Positions 1 to 8,629 of a stretch of DNA of 44,595 nucleotides are shown one piece after another. Location: positions 1-44,595 of the forward strand of contig CAZYEI010000008.1 of NCBI GenBank assembly GCA_964646425.1, written 5' to 3'. The notes under the pieces were generated by a model. It was given only the letters and a program-made list of their open reading frames with translations, did not search any database and was not told the origin of the DNA. The stretch is from CAZYEI01 sp964646425. Its GTDB lineage: Bacteria; Bacillota_I; Bacilli_A; RFN20; JAISJY01. Position numbers and translations under genes: made by a program. The first letter of the stretch is position 1. The number at the start of each line of letters is the position of its first letter.

Positions 1-199
1 ATGTGAACTTGTAATTATAATACTATTTGAAAATTATTATGTCAATATTTTTATTTAAACAGTATTTTTTGTTGAATTTAAGATTAAATCTTCATTTTTA
101 ATAACTATTAAACCAAAATTAGTAATCAAGTTACAATAATTTTAATTATTAATAAAATTTATTGTTAATTTATACACGTTAATGAATCGCTATAACTAT
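1..199. other. AT-rich non-coding edge
   Basis: No reading frame of useful length and no convincing hairpin-plus-T-run terminator is visible for the minus-strand gene that ends at 200. The stretch is almost entirely A and T. It may hold the 3' untranslated end of that gene or an upstream region of a gene outside the window. Confidence 0.4.
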
Positions 200-2944
200 T
201 TAATCATCATAATTTATCATATAATTTCTTTTTTTATCTTTTATAGAAATTACTCCTATATCTAAATACATACTGGAAGTCAAATTTTGTTGTTTATTGA
301 AATAAATATTAACACCACGAATCGGAGAACTAATGTCACTATTTGTTTCTTGCAAGTAGTCTTCATATTCAGATTCAAAAATTGCTTCAAAATAAATATT
401 TTTAATGTTAGATAACTGATTTAAAGTTATCTTTGGTCTACCCCAAACAATTAAATTAGTGATATTTGCACCAAATTCATAATCAGTAAAAGTTTCAACG
501 GTATCTGCAAGTTCTAAAGTTGTAATGTTTGCATAAGAATCAAAAATTATTTCTTTACTATGAAGCTTAACATTATTAAATGTTTGGTATCGCATAAATT
601 GAAATGAAGTAATATTTTGATACAAATCTAAATCCGTAATACAAGTATTACTTAAATCTCTGATTTCAGTTACCGAACTTGGAATTTTAAAATCCGTTAA
701 TTTTGGTAACTCTATAAAGGAAATCTCGGTTAAACTATTTGGATATGCTAATTCAAGTGTTTGAAGATTTTCTAAAATATGTAAATCTAACGATTCTGTT
801 GGTGATGAGTTAATAATTTCCGTTAATTTTGGAGCATTTTCCACATACAAAGAAGTAATATTTGATCCTGGCAAAATTTCTATTTTTTCTAAAGAAGGGC
901 AATTACATATATTTAATTCGCCTTCTGCAGAAGCAGGAATAGTTATATTTTTTACATTTGTGCCCTTATAAATATCTTTAATTGTTTTAACATTATCTGG
1001 TAAATTTATTATTTCGATATTAGGACAAAAATACAAATCTGCATCGACACTTTCTCTACTTCCTAAAAATGTAAGTTTTCTTAATGTAGTAGATTCAAAG
1101 CTACCACCAAATTTGCATCCTTCTGGAACAATCAACTCTTCAACATTCATTTTACCAACATTAAATGATTCAACATTGTTTGGAATTTCAAATACTTTTG
1201 CTTCTACTTTTTCAGCATAAAGATTTTTAATATCAGCTTCACTAATATCAATATTATCATTTAGTTCTTCTAAATTAATTTCATTAAATTCTCCTTTAAA
1301 AGAAATAGATAATTCTTTCAATTTTGAAGTATCATAACTATATACTCCTATTGAACCAACAAATTCTCCTTCAAATGTCAATGATTCTAACATTGGAAAT
1401 TCATCGATAGTAACGTCATAACCAGAATATTCATCGCCATAACTATCCGGAATAATTACTAATTCAGTAATTTCTGAAAACCATGCCGAAAATGGAGGTA
1501 AAATTACTGAACGAACTTCTTCTAGAGTAATTGTAGCTTTTTTTATATTTGTAAGAAAATTATTTTCATCAGCCATATCTCTGAAAGTAATAATTTCAAA
1601 GATGTCATCAACAGAAGCTATTCTTGTATCAATATAAGTTACTTCATCAACTAATACATAGATTGCTTCATTTTCTTTATTAAATAAATAACCATCTTTA
1701 AGATAAAAATTCTTATTATCATCTGCAATTGTTATTTTTCTAAAACCATAAAGATTAGCAAGACGCTTACGAGAATATTCATTAATTTCTATTTCTTCTA
1801 GTGAAGATGGTATAATTAATTCTTCACCAGACAATGTAGCATCAGATGATACTTTTACAACTCCTTCTGGAATAGAAACAACGCTATCTTTTCCAGTATA
1901 AGCTGTTAAAACATTATTTTCTATATGGAATGTGTCGACGTTTAATTCATATTGAAAATTTTTCATAAATTCTTCTCTATAATCGTCAGAAAAAGTCGAT
2001 ATTGATTCATGATCATAATTATATTTATCCATATTAATTGGATCATTTAATACATTGTCAGTTAATTCTTGTAATTCATTATTTGAAAGAAGAAAATTAC
2101 CTAACAAATTATCTTTAAAAATAGCATCATAAAGATAAGCGTGTAAAGCATTCTGTTCATTTATTTCTTCCTCAGAATCTATTTCTTTATTAAAAAATTT
2201 ATGATCTGATATAATTTTAAAAGTTTCTAGTTGTTTTCTATCTGAATAAACAAAATCAAAAGATGTTTTTTCAACACTCATATCACCTATTATAACTCTA
2301 TAATATAAATAATAATCATTGCATAAATATTCACGACTAAAGTTAGTGATACTTTTTGTTTTTATTTCATATTCATAATCAGTAACTTGCAAAATAGCCG
2401 AATTATTTGAACTATCATATTCTACACTAGTTTCAATATAGTTAGTTTTTTCAGAATAAGAATGAAACTCTTCTATAAAACGCAATACATAGTTATTGTC
2501 TTCAATGTCAAATAAATAATAGCCAGCATTTGGAAAAAACATAGTTTGATTTTGAATATTAACTCCAGTAGAATCTGCAATTTTAGCATATACCAATGGT
2601 TCTAATGTCGCTTCTAAAACTTTAACTGGATATGTATCTTGCCAAGTTTTAACAACATCTGCATAATTATTTTCAAAATTATAATTTTCTTTAATACAAT
2701 TTATAATTCCAGAATTATCAGTATTAGCAGAACTAGAAACAGCCAAATTTAAAATTTCTATTTCATCATCTTGATTTTCACTTATTTCTTTAGAAATATC
2801 TTTAAATACACCCCAAACATTTTTAGATGTCTTTTCCAATTTTGTAAATGGTTTGCTATTATTTCCAAATGTATTACATCCAACCACAGCACCACAAATA
2901 ATTAACATAAAACTACAAAAAATAAATTTAATACTTTTTTTCAT
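200..2944 (-). CDS. BspA-like leucine-rich-repeat lipoprotein
   Basis: A predicted surface lipoprotein of 914 residues. The N-terminus is a lipoprotein signal peptide ending in the lipobox VVGC (lipidated Cys23). Residues about 25-330 form an unrecognised region. From about 350 to 880 the chain is made of repeats with the cadence of BspA-type LRR_5 units (for example LIIPSSLEEIEI, ITIPASAEG, FKIPSSVTEI). BspA-family LRR proteins in other bacteria act in adhesion or host interaction; the role here is inferred and the ligand unknown. The ATG follows GAGGTGATATAA, a good ribosome binding site. It lies behind the EF-G paralogue but is separated from it by a terminator, so it is probably its own transcript. 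Confidence 0.8.
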   Translation of the reverse strand: MKKSIKFIFCSFMLIICGAVVGCNTFGNNSKPFTKLEKTSKNVWGVFKDISKEISENQDDEIEILNLAVSSSANTDNSGIINCIKENYNFENNYADVVKTWQDTYPVKVLEATLEPLVYAKIADSTGVNIQNQTMFFPNAGYYLFDIEDNNYVLRFIEEFHSYSEKTNYIETSVEYDSSNNSAILQVTDYEYEIKTKSITNFSREYLCNDYYLYYRVIIGDMSVEKTSFDFVYSDRKQLETFKIISDHKFFNKEIDSEEEINEQNALHAYLYDAIFKDNLLGNFLLSNNELQELTDNVLNDPINMDKYNYDHESISTFSDDYREEFMKNFQYELNVDTFHIENNVLTAYTGKDSVVSIPEGVVKVSSDATLSGEELIIPSSLEEIEINEYSRKRLANLYGFRKITIADDNKNFYLKDGYLFNKENEAIYVLVDEVTYIDTRIASVDDIFEIITFRDMADENNFLTNIKKATITLEEVRSVILPPFSAWFSEITELVIIPDSYGDEYSGYDVTIDEFPMLESLTFEGEFVGSIGVYSYDTSKLKELSISFKGEFNEINLEELNDNIDISEADIKNLYAEKVEAKVFEIPNNVESFNVGKMNVEELIVPEGCKFGGSFESTTLRKLTFLGSRESVDADLYFCPNIEIINLPDNVKTIKDIYKGTNVKNITIPASAEGELNICNCPSLEKIEILPGSNITSLYVENAPKLTEIINSSPTESLDLHILENLQTLELAYPNSLTEISFIELPKLTDFKIPSSVTEIRDLSNTCITDLDLYQNITSFQFMRYQTFNNVKLHSKEIIFDSYANITTLELADTVETFTDYEFGANITNLIVWGRPKITLNQLSNIKNIYFEAIFESEYEDYLQETNSDISSPIRGVNIYFNKQQNLTSSMYLDIGVISIKDKKRNYMINYDD

Positions 2945-3014
2945 TTATATCACCTCAAAATAATTATATTACATCAAGAAAACGATTGAAATAATAGGTT
3001 TATTTGAAAAATAA

Positions 3015-3054
3015 ATCCCCGTAAGTTTTTTTATTTTTCTGAGCTTACAGGGAT
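3015..3054 (-). terminator. Terminator of the EF-G-like gene
   Basis: The arms ATCCCCGTAAG (3015-3025) and CTTACAGGGAT (3044-3054) pair with one mismatch. On the minus strand they are followed by a T-rich tail, just past the EF-G-like stop codon. Confidence 0.7.
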
Positions 3055-3066
3055 AATTATTTTTAA

Positions 3067-5151
3067 TTAGTCTTCTTTTTTAGCATCTTCGATTACTTTT
3101 GCTACTAAGAACTCAGGAACTTCTTGGTAATGAGAGAATTTCATTGTGAATGTTGCTTGACCTGCTGTAAAGGCATTTAAGTCAAGAATATATGTTGCCA
3201 TCTCAGCTTGTGGAACTTTAGCAATAATCATTTGATCATGTTCCAAAACTTCAATGCCATCAATAATACCTCTTCTTTTATTAATATCGCCGATTACTGA
3301 ACCTACGAATTCATTTGGTGCTGTAACACGAACTTCATAAATTGGTTCTAATAAAGTTGGTTTTGCCTTTGGACAAGCATCTTTAAATGCTAATGTAGCT
3401 GCCATTTTAAACGCTAATTCAGATGAATCAACACTATGATATTTGCCATCAAATAAAGTAGTTTTAATATTAATAACTGGATAACCAGCAAGTACTCCTG
3501 TTTTACAAGCCTCTCTAAATCCTTTCTCAACTGCTGGAATATAGGCTCCAGGAACTGCTCCTCCAAAAATATCATCAACAAATACTGGTTCTTCTTGTTC
3601 ATCACAATGCTCAAATTTCATTTGAACAATACCATATTGACCAGAACCACCAGATTGTTTTACATAACGTCCTTCAACACTAGCTGTTCCTTTAATTGTT
3701 TCACGATATGGAACTTTAGCTCTTCCTACTTTAACATTAATATTATAAACATTCTTTAATTTTTCAACAATATACTCTAAATGTGAAGCACCAAGACAAC
3801 CTAGAATTAATTGTTTTAATTCCGGATCACGGTAGGCACTAATAGTTAAATCTTCAATACACATTTTTCTTAATGCATCACTAATCTTAGCTTCATCATT
3901 TTTAGAAGCAACCTCTAAACTATAAAAAATGTATGGCTTAATGCTATCATAAATATCATAAACAAAATTATCTTTTTCATCACAAATAGTGTCATTAGTT
4001 TCTAAAGAGTTTGTTTTAGTAACGACGCCAATATCACCAGCATGTAATTCATCAACTTCTACTTGTTGTTTTCCTCTAACAACTAATAGGTTTCCCACTT
4101 TTTCTTTAACATCTTTTGTTGAATTGTGAATAGTCATATCTTTTTTCAAAATACCAGAACGAACAACAACATATGATAGTTTTCCTACGAAAGGATCGAC
4201 ATCTGTCTTAAACACAAACGCTGATAAAGGTTCATCATCTGATACTTTTCTTTCAACAATTTCATATTCATCTAATAATTCTCCAAATGGTTGTCTCATA
4301 TCAACTTCACTTGGTAAATATTTTGCTAAAGAGCGAAGAAGTGTATGTGTTCCAACATTCTTAGCACTTGAACCACAAATAATTGGTACTAATTTTCCCT
4401 CTCTTATTCCTCGTTTTAATGTTTTCTTAACATCTTGAAGTGAGATTTCTTCTTCCATCAAGAATTTTTCTAAAATTTCATCATCAATATCTGCTACAGA
4501 CTCAATAATTTTTTGATGTAGCATTTCAATTTTTGGTTTCTTTTCTTCCCAAATTTCATCATCAACACAAACTCCATTTTTAACAATTCTTGCTTTCATA
4601 TCAACAACATTAACAAAGCCTTCAAAGTCTTCCTTACGACCAATCGGCCATGTAAATGGAACTGCACGTTTACCTAAATTTTCTCTAATATCTTCAATTA
4701 CTTCTTCAAAATTTATATTTTCTTTATCCATCTTATTAATATAGATAATAGATGGTAAACTATGTTGACGAAGATATTTCCACATTCTCTTAGTTCCTGG
4801 CTCTACTCCTTTAGTAGCATCTATAACTAAGATTGCACTTCTCGCTGCTCTTAACGCTTGATTTACTTCTCCAACAAAATCAAATAATCCTGGAGTATCA
4901 ATAAAATTATATTTATATTCGCCATATTCATCGGCATATGGTACAGGAATTATGCTAGTACGATATGATACATGATGATTTTTTTCTTCTTTAGTGTAAT
5001 CAGATACGGTTGTTCCTTCTTCAACTGTTCCTTTTTTAGCAATTACTTTTTGTTCAAACAACAAAGCTTCAATCAAACTCGTTTTTCCTGAGCCTTGATG
5101 GCCCAAAACAACAACATTTCTAATGTTATTAGGATCATAGACTTTTTTCAT
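3067..5151 (-). CDS. EF-G paralogue (elongation factor G-like GTPase)
   Basis: A 694-residue translational GTPase with the full five-domain EF-G length. The P-loop is GHQGSGKT (17-24), the G3 motif DTPG (85-88), and the G4 motif NKMD (139-142). The C-terminal half has the EF-G domain IV/V signatures, including VHSS-like DGKYHSVDSSELAFK and VIGDINKRRG. The switch I segment reads EEKNHHVSYRTS where canonical EF-G has an RGITI-type sequence. That points to the divergent EF-G-like (EF-G II) family rather than the housekeeping fusA product, which is normally encoded with rpsL/rpsG. Its exact role is not settled; ribosome-associated GTPase activity is expected. The ATG follows AAGGAGGAATAAT. It is divergent from serS. 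Confidence 0.85.
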   Translation of the reverse strand: MKKVYDPNNIRNVVVLGHQGSGKTSLIEALLFEQKVIAKKGTVEEGTTVSDYTKEEKNHHVSYRTSIIPVPYADEYGEYKYNFIDTPGLFDFVGEVNQALRAARSAILVIDATKGVEPGTKRMWKYLRQHSLPSIIYINKMDKENINFEEVIEDIRENLGKRAVPFTWPIGRKEDFEGFVNVVDMKARIVKNGVCVDDEIWEEKKPKIEMLHQKIIESVADIDDEILEKFLMEEEISLQDVKKTLKRGIREGKLVPIICGSSAKNVGTHTLLRSLAKYLPSEVDMRQPFGELLDEYEIVERKVSDDEPLSAFVFKTDVDPFVGKLSYVVVRSGILKKDMTIHNSTKDVKEKVGNLLVVRGKQQVEVDELHAGDIGVVTKTNSLETNDTICDEKDNFVYDIYDSIKPYIFYSLEVASKNDEAKISDALRKMCIEDLTISAYRDPELKQLILGCLGASHLEYIVEKLKNVYNINVKVGRAKVPYRETIKGTASVEGRYVKQSGGSGQYGIVQMKFEHCDEQEEPVFVDDIFGGAVPGAYIPAVEKGFREACKTGVLAGYPVINIKTTLFDGKYHSVDSSELAFKMAATLAFKDACPKAKPTLLEPIYEVRVTAPNEFVGSVIGDINKRRGIIDGIEVLEHDQMIIAKVPQAEMATYILDLNAFTAGQATFTMKFSHYQEVPEFLVAKVIEDAKKED

Positions 5152-5304
5152 ATATTATTCCTCCTTGTCTATATTTATAATATTAATTTTTTCCCTCTTG
5201 AATGTATTGTATCATATAATTATTGATAAATAAAGAATTTTTTGTATGCGCTTACATTAATTGTTATTGATATATAATACATTGTCTTTATCAGGATAAA
5301 AATC

Positions 5305-5333
5305 TTGACAATATTTTTTTATATGCTTATAAT
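5305..5333 (+). promoter_or_regulatory. Promoter of the serS T-box transcript
   Basis: Consensus -35 TTGACA (5305-5310), a 17-base spacer, and consensus -10 TATAAT (5328-5333). It ends a few bases before the T-box leader. Confidence 0.85.
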
Positions 5334-5340
5334 GTTGTCA

Positions 5341-5558
5341 AACGATGAAGGAACTAATAGAAAGTTTTTCTATTTATAGAGAGCTAATGGCTGGTGTAAA
5401 TTAGTAATAGTACTTTCTTATCTACTCTGGAGTAACGCTAATCCCGTTCGTATTACTACGTTACAGTATTTAAGAGCTAACTCATTTGTTAGAATTAAGG
5501 TGGTACCGCGTATTTAATTTGCGTCCTTATAATGATTATTTATAAGGACGTTTTTTTA
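5341..5558 (+). promoter_or_regulatory. T-box riboswitch upstream of serS
   Basis: A tRNA-sensing leader. Visible landmarks are the Stem I element AGAGAGCTAATGGCTGGTG (about 5378-5396), the T-box sequence AAGGTGGTACCGCG (5497-5510), and a terminator with arms GCGTCCTTAT and ATAAGGACG followed by seven T (5521-5557). Uncharged tRNA-Ser is expected to stabilise the antiterminator and switch serS on. The likely specifier codon is TCT (5426-5428), in the segment ACTCTGG. I assign this from position and from the downstream gene, not from a folded model. Confidence 0.93.
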
Positions 5559-5583
5559 TTGATTAATGGAAGGAGAAATAATA

Positions 5584-6867
5584 ATGTTAGATTTAAATTT
5601 AATTAAAGAAAAAACAGATTATGTTAAAGCTGCATTAGCTAAAAAGGGATGGAATGTTGATTTTACCGATTTATTAGCTAAAATGGAGCAAAGAAAACAA
5701 CTTATTGCTAAAATCGAAGAAGTAAAGGCTGAAAAAAATAAATTATCAGCTTCAGTCCCTATGGTAAAAAAGGCTGGTGGAGATATTCAAGCAATTTTCA
5801 CTAAAGTTAAAGAATTAAATGCTTCCATTGAAGAAGATGAAATAAATTTAAAGAAAACTGAAGATGAAATAAATGAATTTGTTTGTGCATTACCTAATTT
5901 ACCAGATGATGACTTATTAGCTGGGGAAAAAGAAAACAACAAGGTTATTTATACGCATTTAGAAAAGCCTGTATTTAACTTCAAGCCTAAAGATCACGTT
6001 GAATTATGTGAATCATTAGGATTAGTAGATTATGAGCGTGGTGCTAAAATTTCTGGAAAAGGCACTTGGATTTATACTGGACTTGGTGCTCAATTAGAAT
6101 GGGCTTTAGTAAACTTCTTTATTAGCGAACATTTAAAAGATGGTTATACAATGATTATGCCTCCTCATCTACTAAATTATGAAAGTGGATATACAGCAGG
6201 ACAATTCCCTAAATTTAAAGAAGATGTCTTCTGGCTTGAAGGTATGGAGCCTAAACGTTTTATGCTTCCAACAGCAGAAACTGCCTTAGTTAATTTGCAT
6301 CGAAACGAAATTTTAAAAGAAGATGATTTACCAAAAAAATATTTCTCATATACTCCATGTTATAGATGTGAAGCAGGAAGTTATCGTACCGAAGAAAGAG
6401 GAATGGTTAGAGGCTACCAATTTAATAAAGTAGAAATGGTTCAATATACTACTGATACTGGCTCTGATGTTGCCTTTGAAGAATTGGTAGAAAAAGCTAA
6501 AAATTTAGTTAACAAATTAGGATTACACTATCAAGTAAGCAAACTAGCAGCTGGTGATTGTTCTCATAGTATGGCTAGAACATATGATATTGAAGTATGG
6601 ATTCCAAGCATGGGTATTTATAAAGAAGTTTCAAGTGCAAGTAATGCAAGAGATTATCAAGCAAGACGTGGGGCTATTAGATATCGTGATAAAGAAACCG
6701 GAAAAACAAAATTCTGTCATACTTTAAATGCTTCTGGTCTTGCTACAAGTAGACTTGTTCCTGCAATCGTAGAACAATTCCAAAACGCTGACGGAAGTGT
6801 TAATGTTCCAGAAGTTTTACAACCATTTATGGGTGGAGTTAAAGTAATATATCCAACTAAAAAGTAA
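5584..6867 (+). CDS. serS: Serine--tRNA ligase
   Basis: A class II aminoacyl-tRNA synthetase that charges tRNA-Ser in the cytoplasm. The N-terminal ~110 residues form the helical hairpin arm that grips tRNA (MLDLNLIKEKTDYV onward, Lys/Glu-rich). The core has the motif 2 region CYRCEAGSYRTEERGMVRG and the motif 3 region NASGLATSRLVPAI. I place the start at 5584, not at the ATG at 5566. The strong ribosome binding site GGAAGGAG (5568-5575) lies between them and is correctly spaced for 5584, and the product then starts MLDL like other SerRS. This gives 427 residues, the usual family length. Expression is controlled by the T-box leader directly upstream. Confidence 0.96.
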   Translation: MLDLNLIKEKTDYVKAALAKKGWNVDFTDLLAKMEQRKQLIAKIEEVKAEKNKLSASVPMVKKAGGDIQAIFTKVKELNASIEEDEINLKKTEDEINEFVCALPNLPDDDLLAGEKENNKVIYTHLEKPVFNFKPKDHVELCESLGLVDYERGAKISGKGTWIYTGLGAQLEWALVNFFISEHLKDGYTMIMPPHLLNYESGYTAGQFPKFKEDVFWLEGMEPKRFMLPTAETALVNLHRNEILKEDDLPKKYFSYTPCYRCEAGSYRTEERGMVRGYQFNKVEMVQYTTDTGSDVAFEELVEKAKNLVNKLGLHYQVSKLAAGDCSHSMARTYDIEVWIPSMGIYKEVSSASNARDYQARRGAIRYRDKETGKTKFCHTLNASGLATSRLVPAIVEQFQNADGSVNVPEVLQPFMGGVKVIYPTKK

Positions 6868-6890
6868 GTATAAACATACTATAAATAACA

Positions 6891-6950
6891 AAAAAACTAT
6901 TGTTCAACCTATGTAATTATTACAGAGAATGTTTAATAGTTTTTTTATTT
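6891..6950 (+). terminator. Likely terminator after serS
   Basis: The segments AACTATT and AATAGTT can pair, with a T-rich run after the second arm (6940-6950). The loop is long and the stem short, so this is a moderate call. Confidence 0.45.
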
Positions 6951-6971
6951 ATTTCAAAATTATCTTATTAT

Positions 6972-8309
6972 TTATAAAACGTTTGTTCTTATTTTGGGTT
7001 CATAATTAATCTTTCTATAAAGATAAGCACCTAGAAACAAAGATAGAATATTACTGATATTCATTATTATTCCAAGATAGTTAATATTCATATCAAATAA
7101 GCTTTCGATAATCAAAATCAAAGGTAATCTAATTATCCAAAATCTCACAGTAATTAGAATAAATGAATACATTGTATTACCTGAACCATTAAATACCCCT
7201 AAATAATTTTGAAATATGCCTAAAAATGGTTGCATAACTAAAACCCAAATTATATATTCACTAGCAATTTCTAAAGTTACTGCATCATTAGTTAGAAGTC
7301 TCAATACTATTATTCTTATTGGAAAAAGTATCAATACTCCTCCTATTGAGATAGATAACGTTAAGATTTTACTTATTTTATACGATTTTTTTGCTCTTTC
7401 TTTATTTTTAGCCCCTATGTTTTGACCAACATATGTTGCTAAAATTGAACTAAGTGCCGTTATTGGTAATAGTAATATGTTTGATATTTTATTTCCTAAA
7501 CTAATAGCTGTAGCAGTTTCTTCGCCATATTTTAATATTATTCCTTGTAACACTAAGAACCCAAGTGATGCTAATATTTGACTTAAAGTAGATGGAGTAG
7601 TAAATTTAACAATTTTTATTGCATCCTCTTTTACTAATTTCATATTTTTAAAGCTTAGTTTAAAATCGTTCTTCTTTTTAAATAAACGATAAAAACAAGC
7701 CGGAACAACTAATACTTGTCCAATTAAAGTAGCGTATGCAGTTCCTATAACTCCCATAGTTAGCGTTTTAACAAACAAAGTAGTCAAAAAAATATTAGTA
7801 ATTACTGAAACTATAGAAATAATAACAGGGCTCAAATAATCGCCTTTAGCTTGTCTTATTGTCTGATATGCCGAAAAAATAAAAACGCTTGGCATCTCAA
7901 ACGCTATAATTTTCAAGTAAATTACTGCATATTCATAAGTTTCACCACTAGAACCGAGTAATTTCATAATAACAGGACTGATAAAGTATAATAATATAGC
8001 GATAATTAAGCCTAATATAATCGAAATAGTTAATAATAAAGCAGCATATCTTTTGGCATTTTCTTCCTCTTTTGCTCCCACAAATTGACTAATCAAAGCA
8101 ATTCCAGCGATTGATAAACCAACACTAAATGATAAGAATATATTAATAAGAGATACCGATAAAGAAACACCAGCTTGAGCATTTACCGAATTTTCAAGTT
8201 TTCCAATAAAATAAGTATCTATTAAATCATGAAAAGACTTTAATAAATTAGCTAAAAATATCGGTAACGCCAAAAGTAAAAAGGCTTTATATAAATTTTT
8301 TTCATTCAA
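6972..8309 (-). CDS. MATE family multidrug/Na+ antiporter
   Basis: A membrane protein of about 445 residues with twelve hydrophobic segments. It opens with the MATE-type sequence YKAFLLLALPIFLANLLKSF and contains the internal MATE-like phrases LIDTYFIG and KFTTPSTLSQILASLGF. Family members export drugs or metabolites using Na+ or H+ gradients; the substrate cannot be read here. The open frame extends to a TTG at 8357. The best start is the TTG at 8309, because AGAAGGAA sits about seven bases upstream of it and the product then has the normal short N-terminus. It is separated from copZ by a terminator. Confidence 0.85.
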   Translation of the reverse strand: MNEKNLYKAFLLLALPIFLANLLKSFHDLIDTYFIGKLENSVNAQAGVSLSVSLINIFLSFSVGLSIAGIALISQFVGAKEEENAKRYAALLLTISIILGLIIAILLYFISPVIMKLLGSSGETYEYAVIYLKIIAFEMPSVFIFSAYQTIRQAKGDYLSPVIISIVSVITNIFLTTLFVKTLTMGVIGTAYATLIGQVLVVPACFYRLFKKKNDFKLSFKNMKLVKEDAIKIVKFTTPSTLSQILASLGFLVLQGIILKYGEETATAISLGNKISNILLLPITALSSILATYVGQNIGAKNKERAKKSYKISKILTLSISIGGVLILFPIRIIVLRLLTNDAVTLEIASEYIIWVLVMQPFLGIFQNYLGVFNGSGNTMYSFILITVRFWIIRLPLILIIESLFDMNINYLGIIMNISNILSLFLGAYLYRKINYEPKIRTNVL

Positions 8310-8381
8310 TATTAAGTTCCTTCTTTTATCTTTCAACCTTACCATTCCTTTAATCAATTATTAAGACACTAATTGCCACTA

Positions 8382-8412
8382 AAAAAGCCCATAAATAGTT
8401 TATGGACTTTTT
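8382..8412 (-). terminator. Terminator of the copA-copZ operon
   Basis: The hairpin AGCCCATAAATAGTTTATGGACT has A-runs and T-runs on both sides (8381-8412). It lies immediately after the copZ stop on the minus strand. Confidence 0.8.
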
Positions 8413-8418
8413 CTAATT

Positions 8419-8625
8419 TTATTTTATTTGATAACCAGCATCTTTAATTTCTTCTTTTATAGCATCTAAGTTTGTAATAGAGCCATCAAATTCCACTACT
8501 ACTTTTTTCTTTTTATAACTTGCTTCGCAAAACTTAACACCTTCTAAAGCATTAACTCTTGTAACTACACGATTTTCACAATGTGGACAATTCATTCCCA
8601 AAACTTTTAATTCAACTTTTTCCAT
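8419..8625 (-). CDS. copZ: Copper chaperone CopZ-like
   Basis: A 68-residue heavy-metal-associated (HMA) domain with the metal-binding motif GMNCPHC near residue 10. Proteins of this type carry Cu(I) in the cytoplasm and hand it to the CopA exporter. It starts 4 bases after the copA stop codon, so the two genes form one operon. Residue spacing and length match CopZ rather than MerP, because there is no signal peptide. Confidence 0.9.
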   Translation of the reverse strand: MEKVELKVLGMNCPHCENRVVTRVNALEGVKFCEASYKKKKVVVEFDGSITNLDAIKEEIKDAGYQIK

Positions 8626-8629
8626 TTTA

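Noticed and set aside
5242..5255. TGTATGCGCTTACA, a palindromic cre-like site between the EF-G paralogue and serS.
   Set aside because: It has one mismatch to the consensus on either strand, and neither gene is a typical CcpA target.
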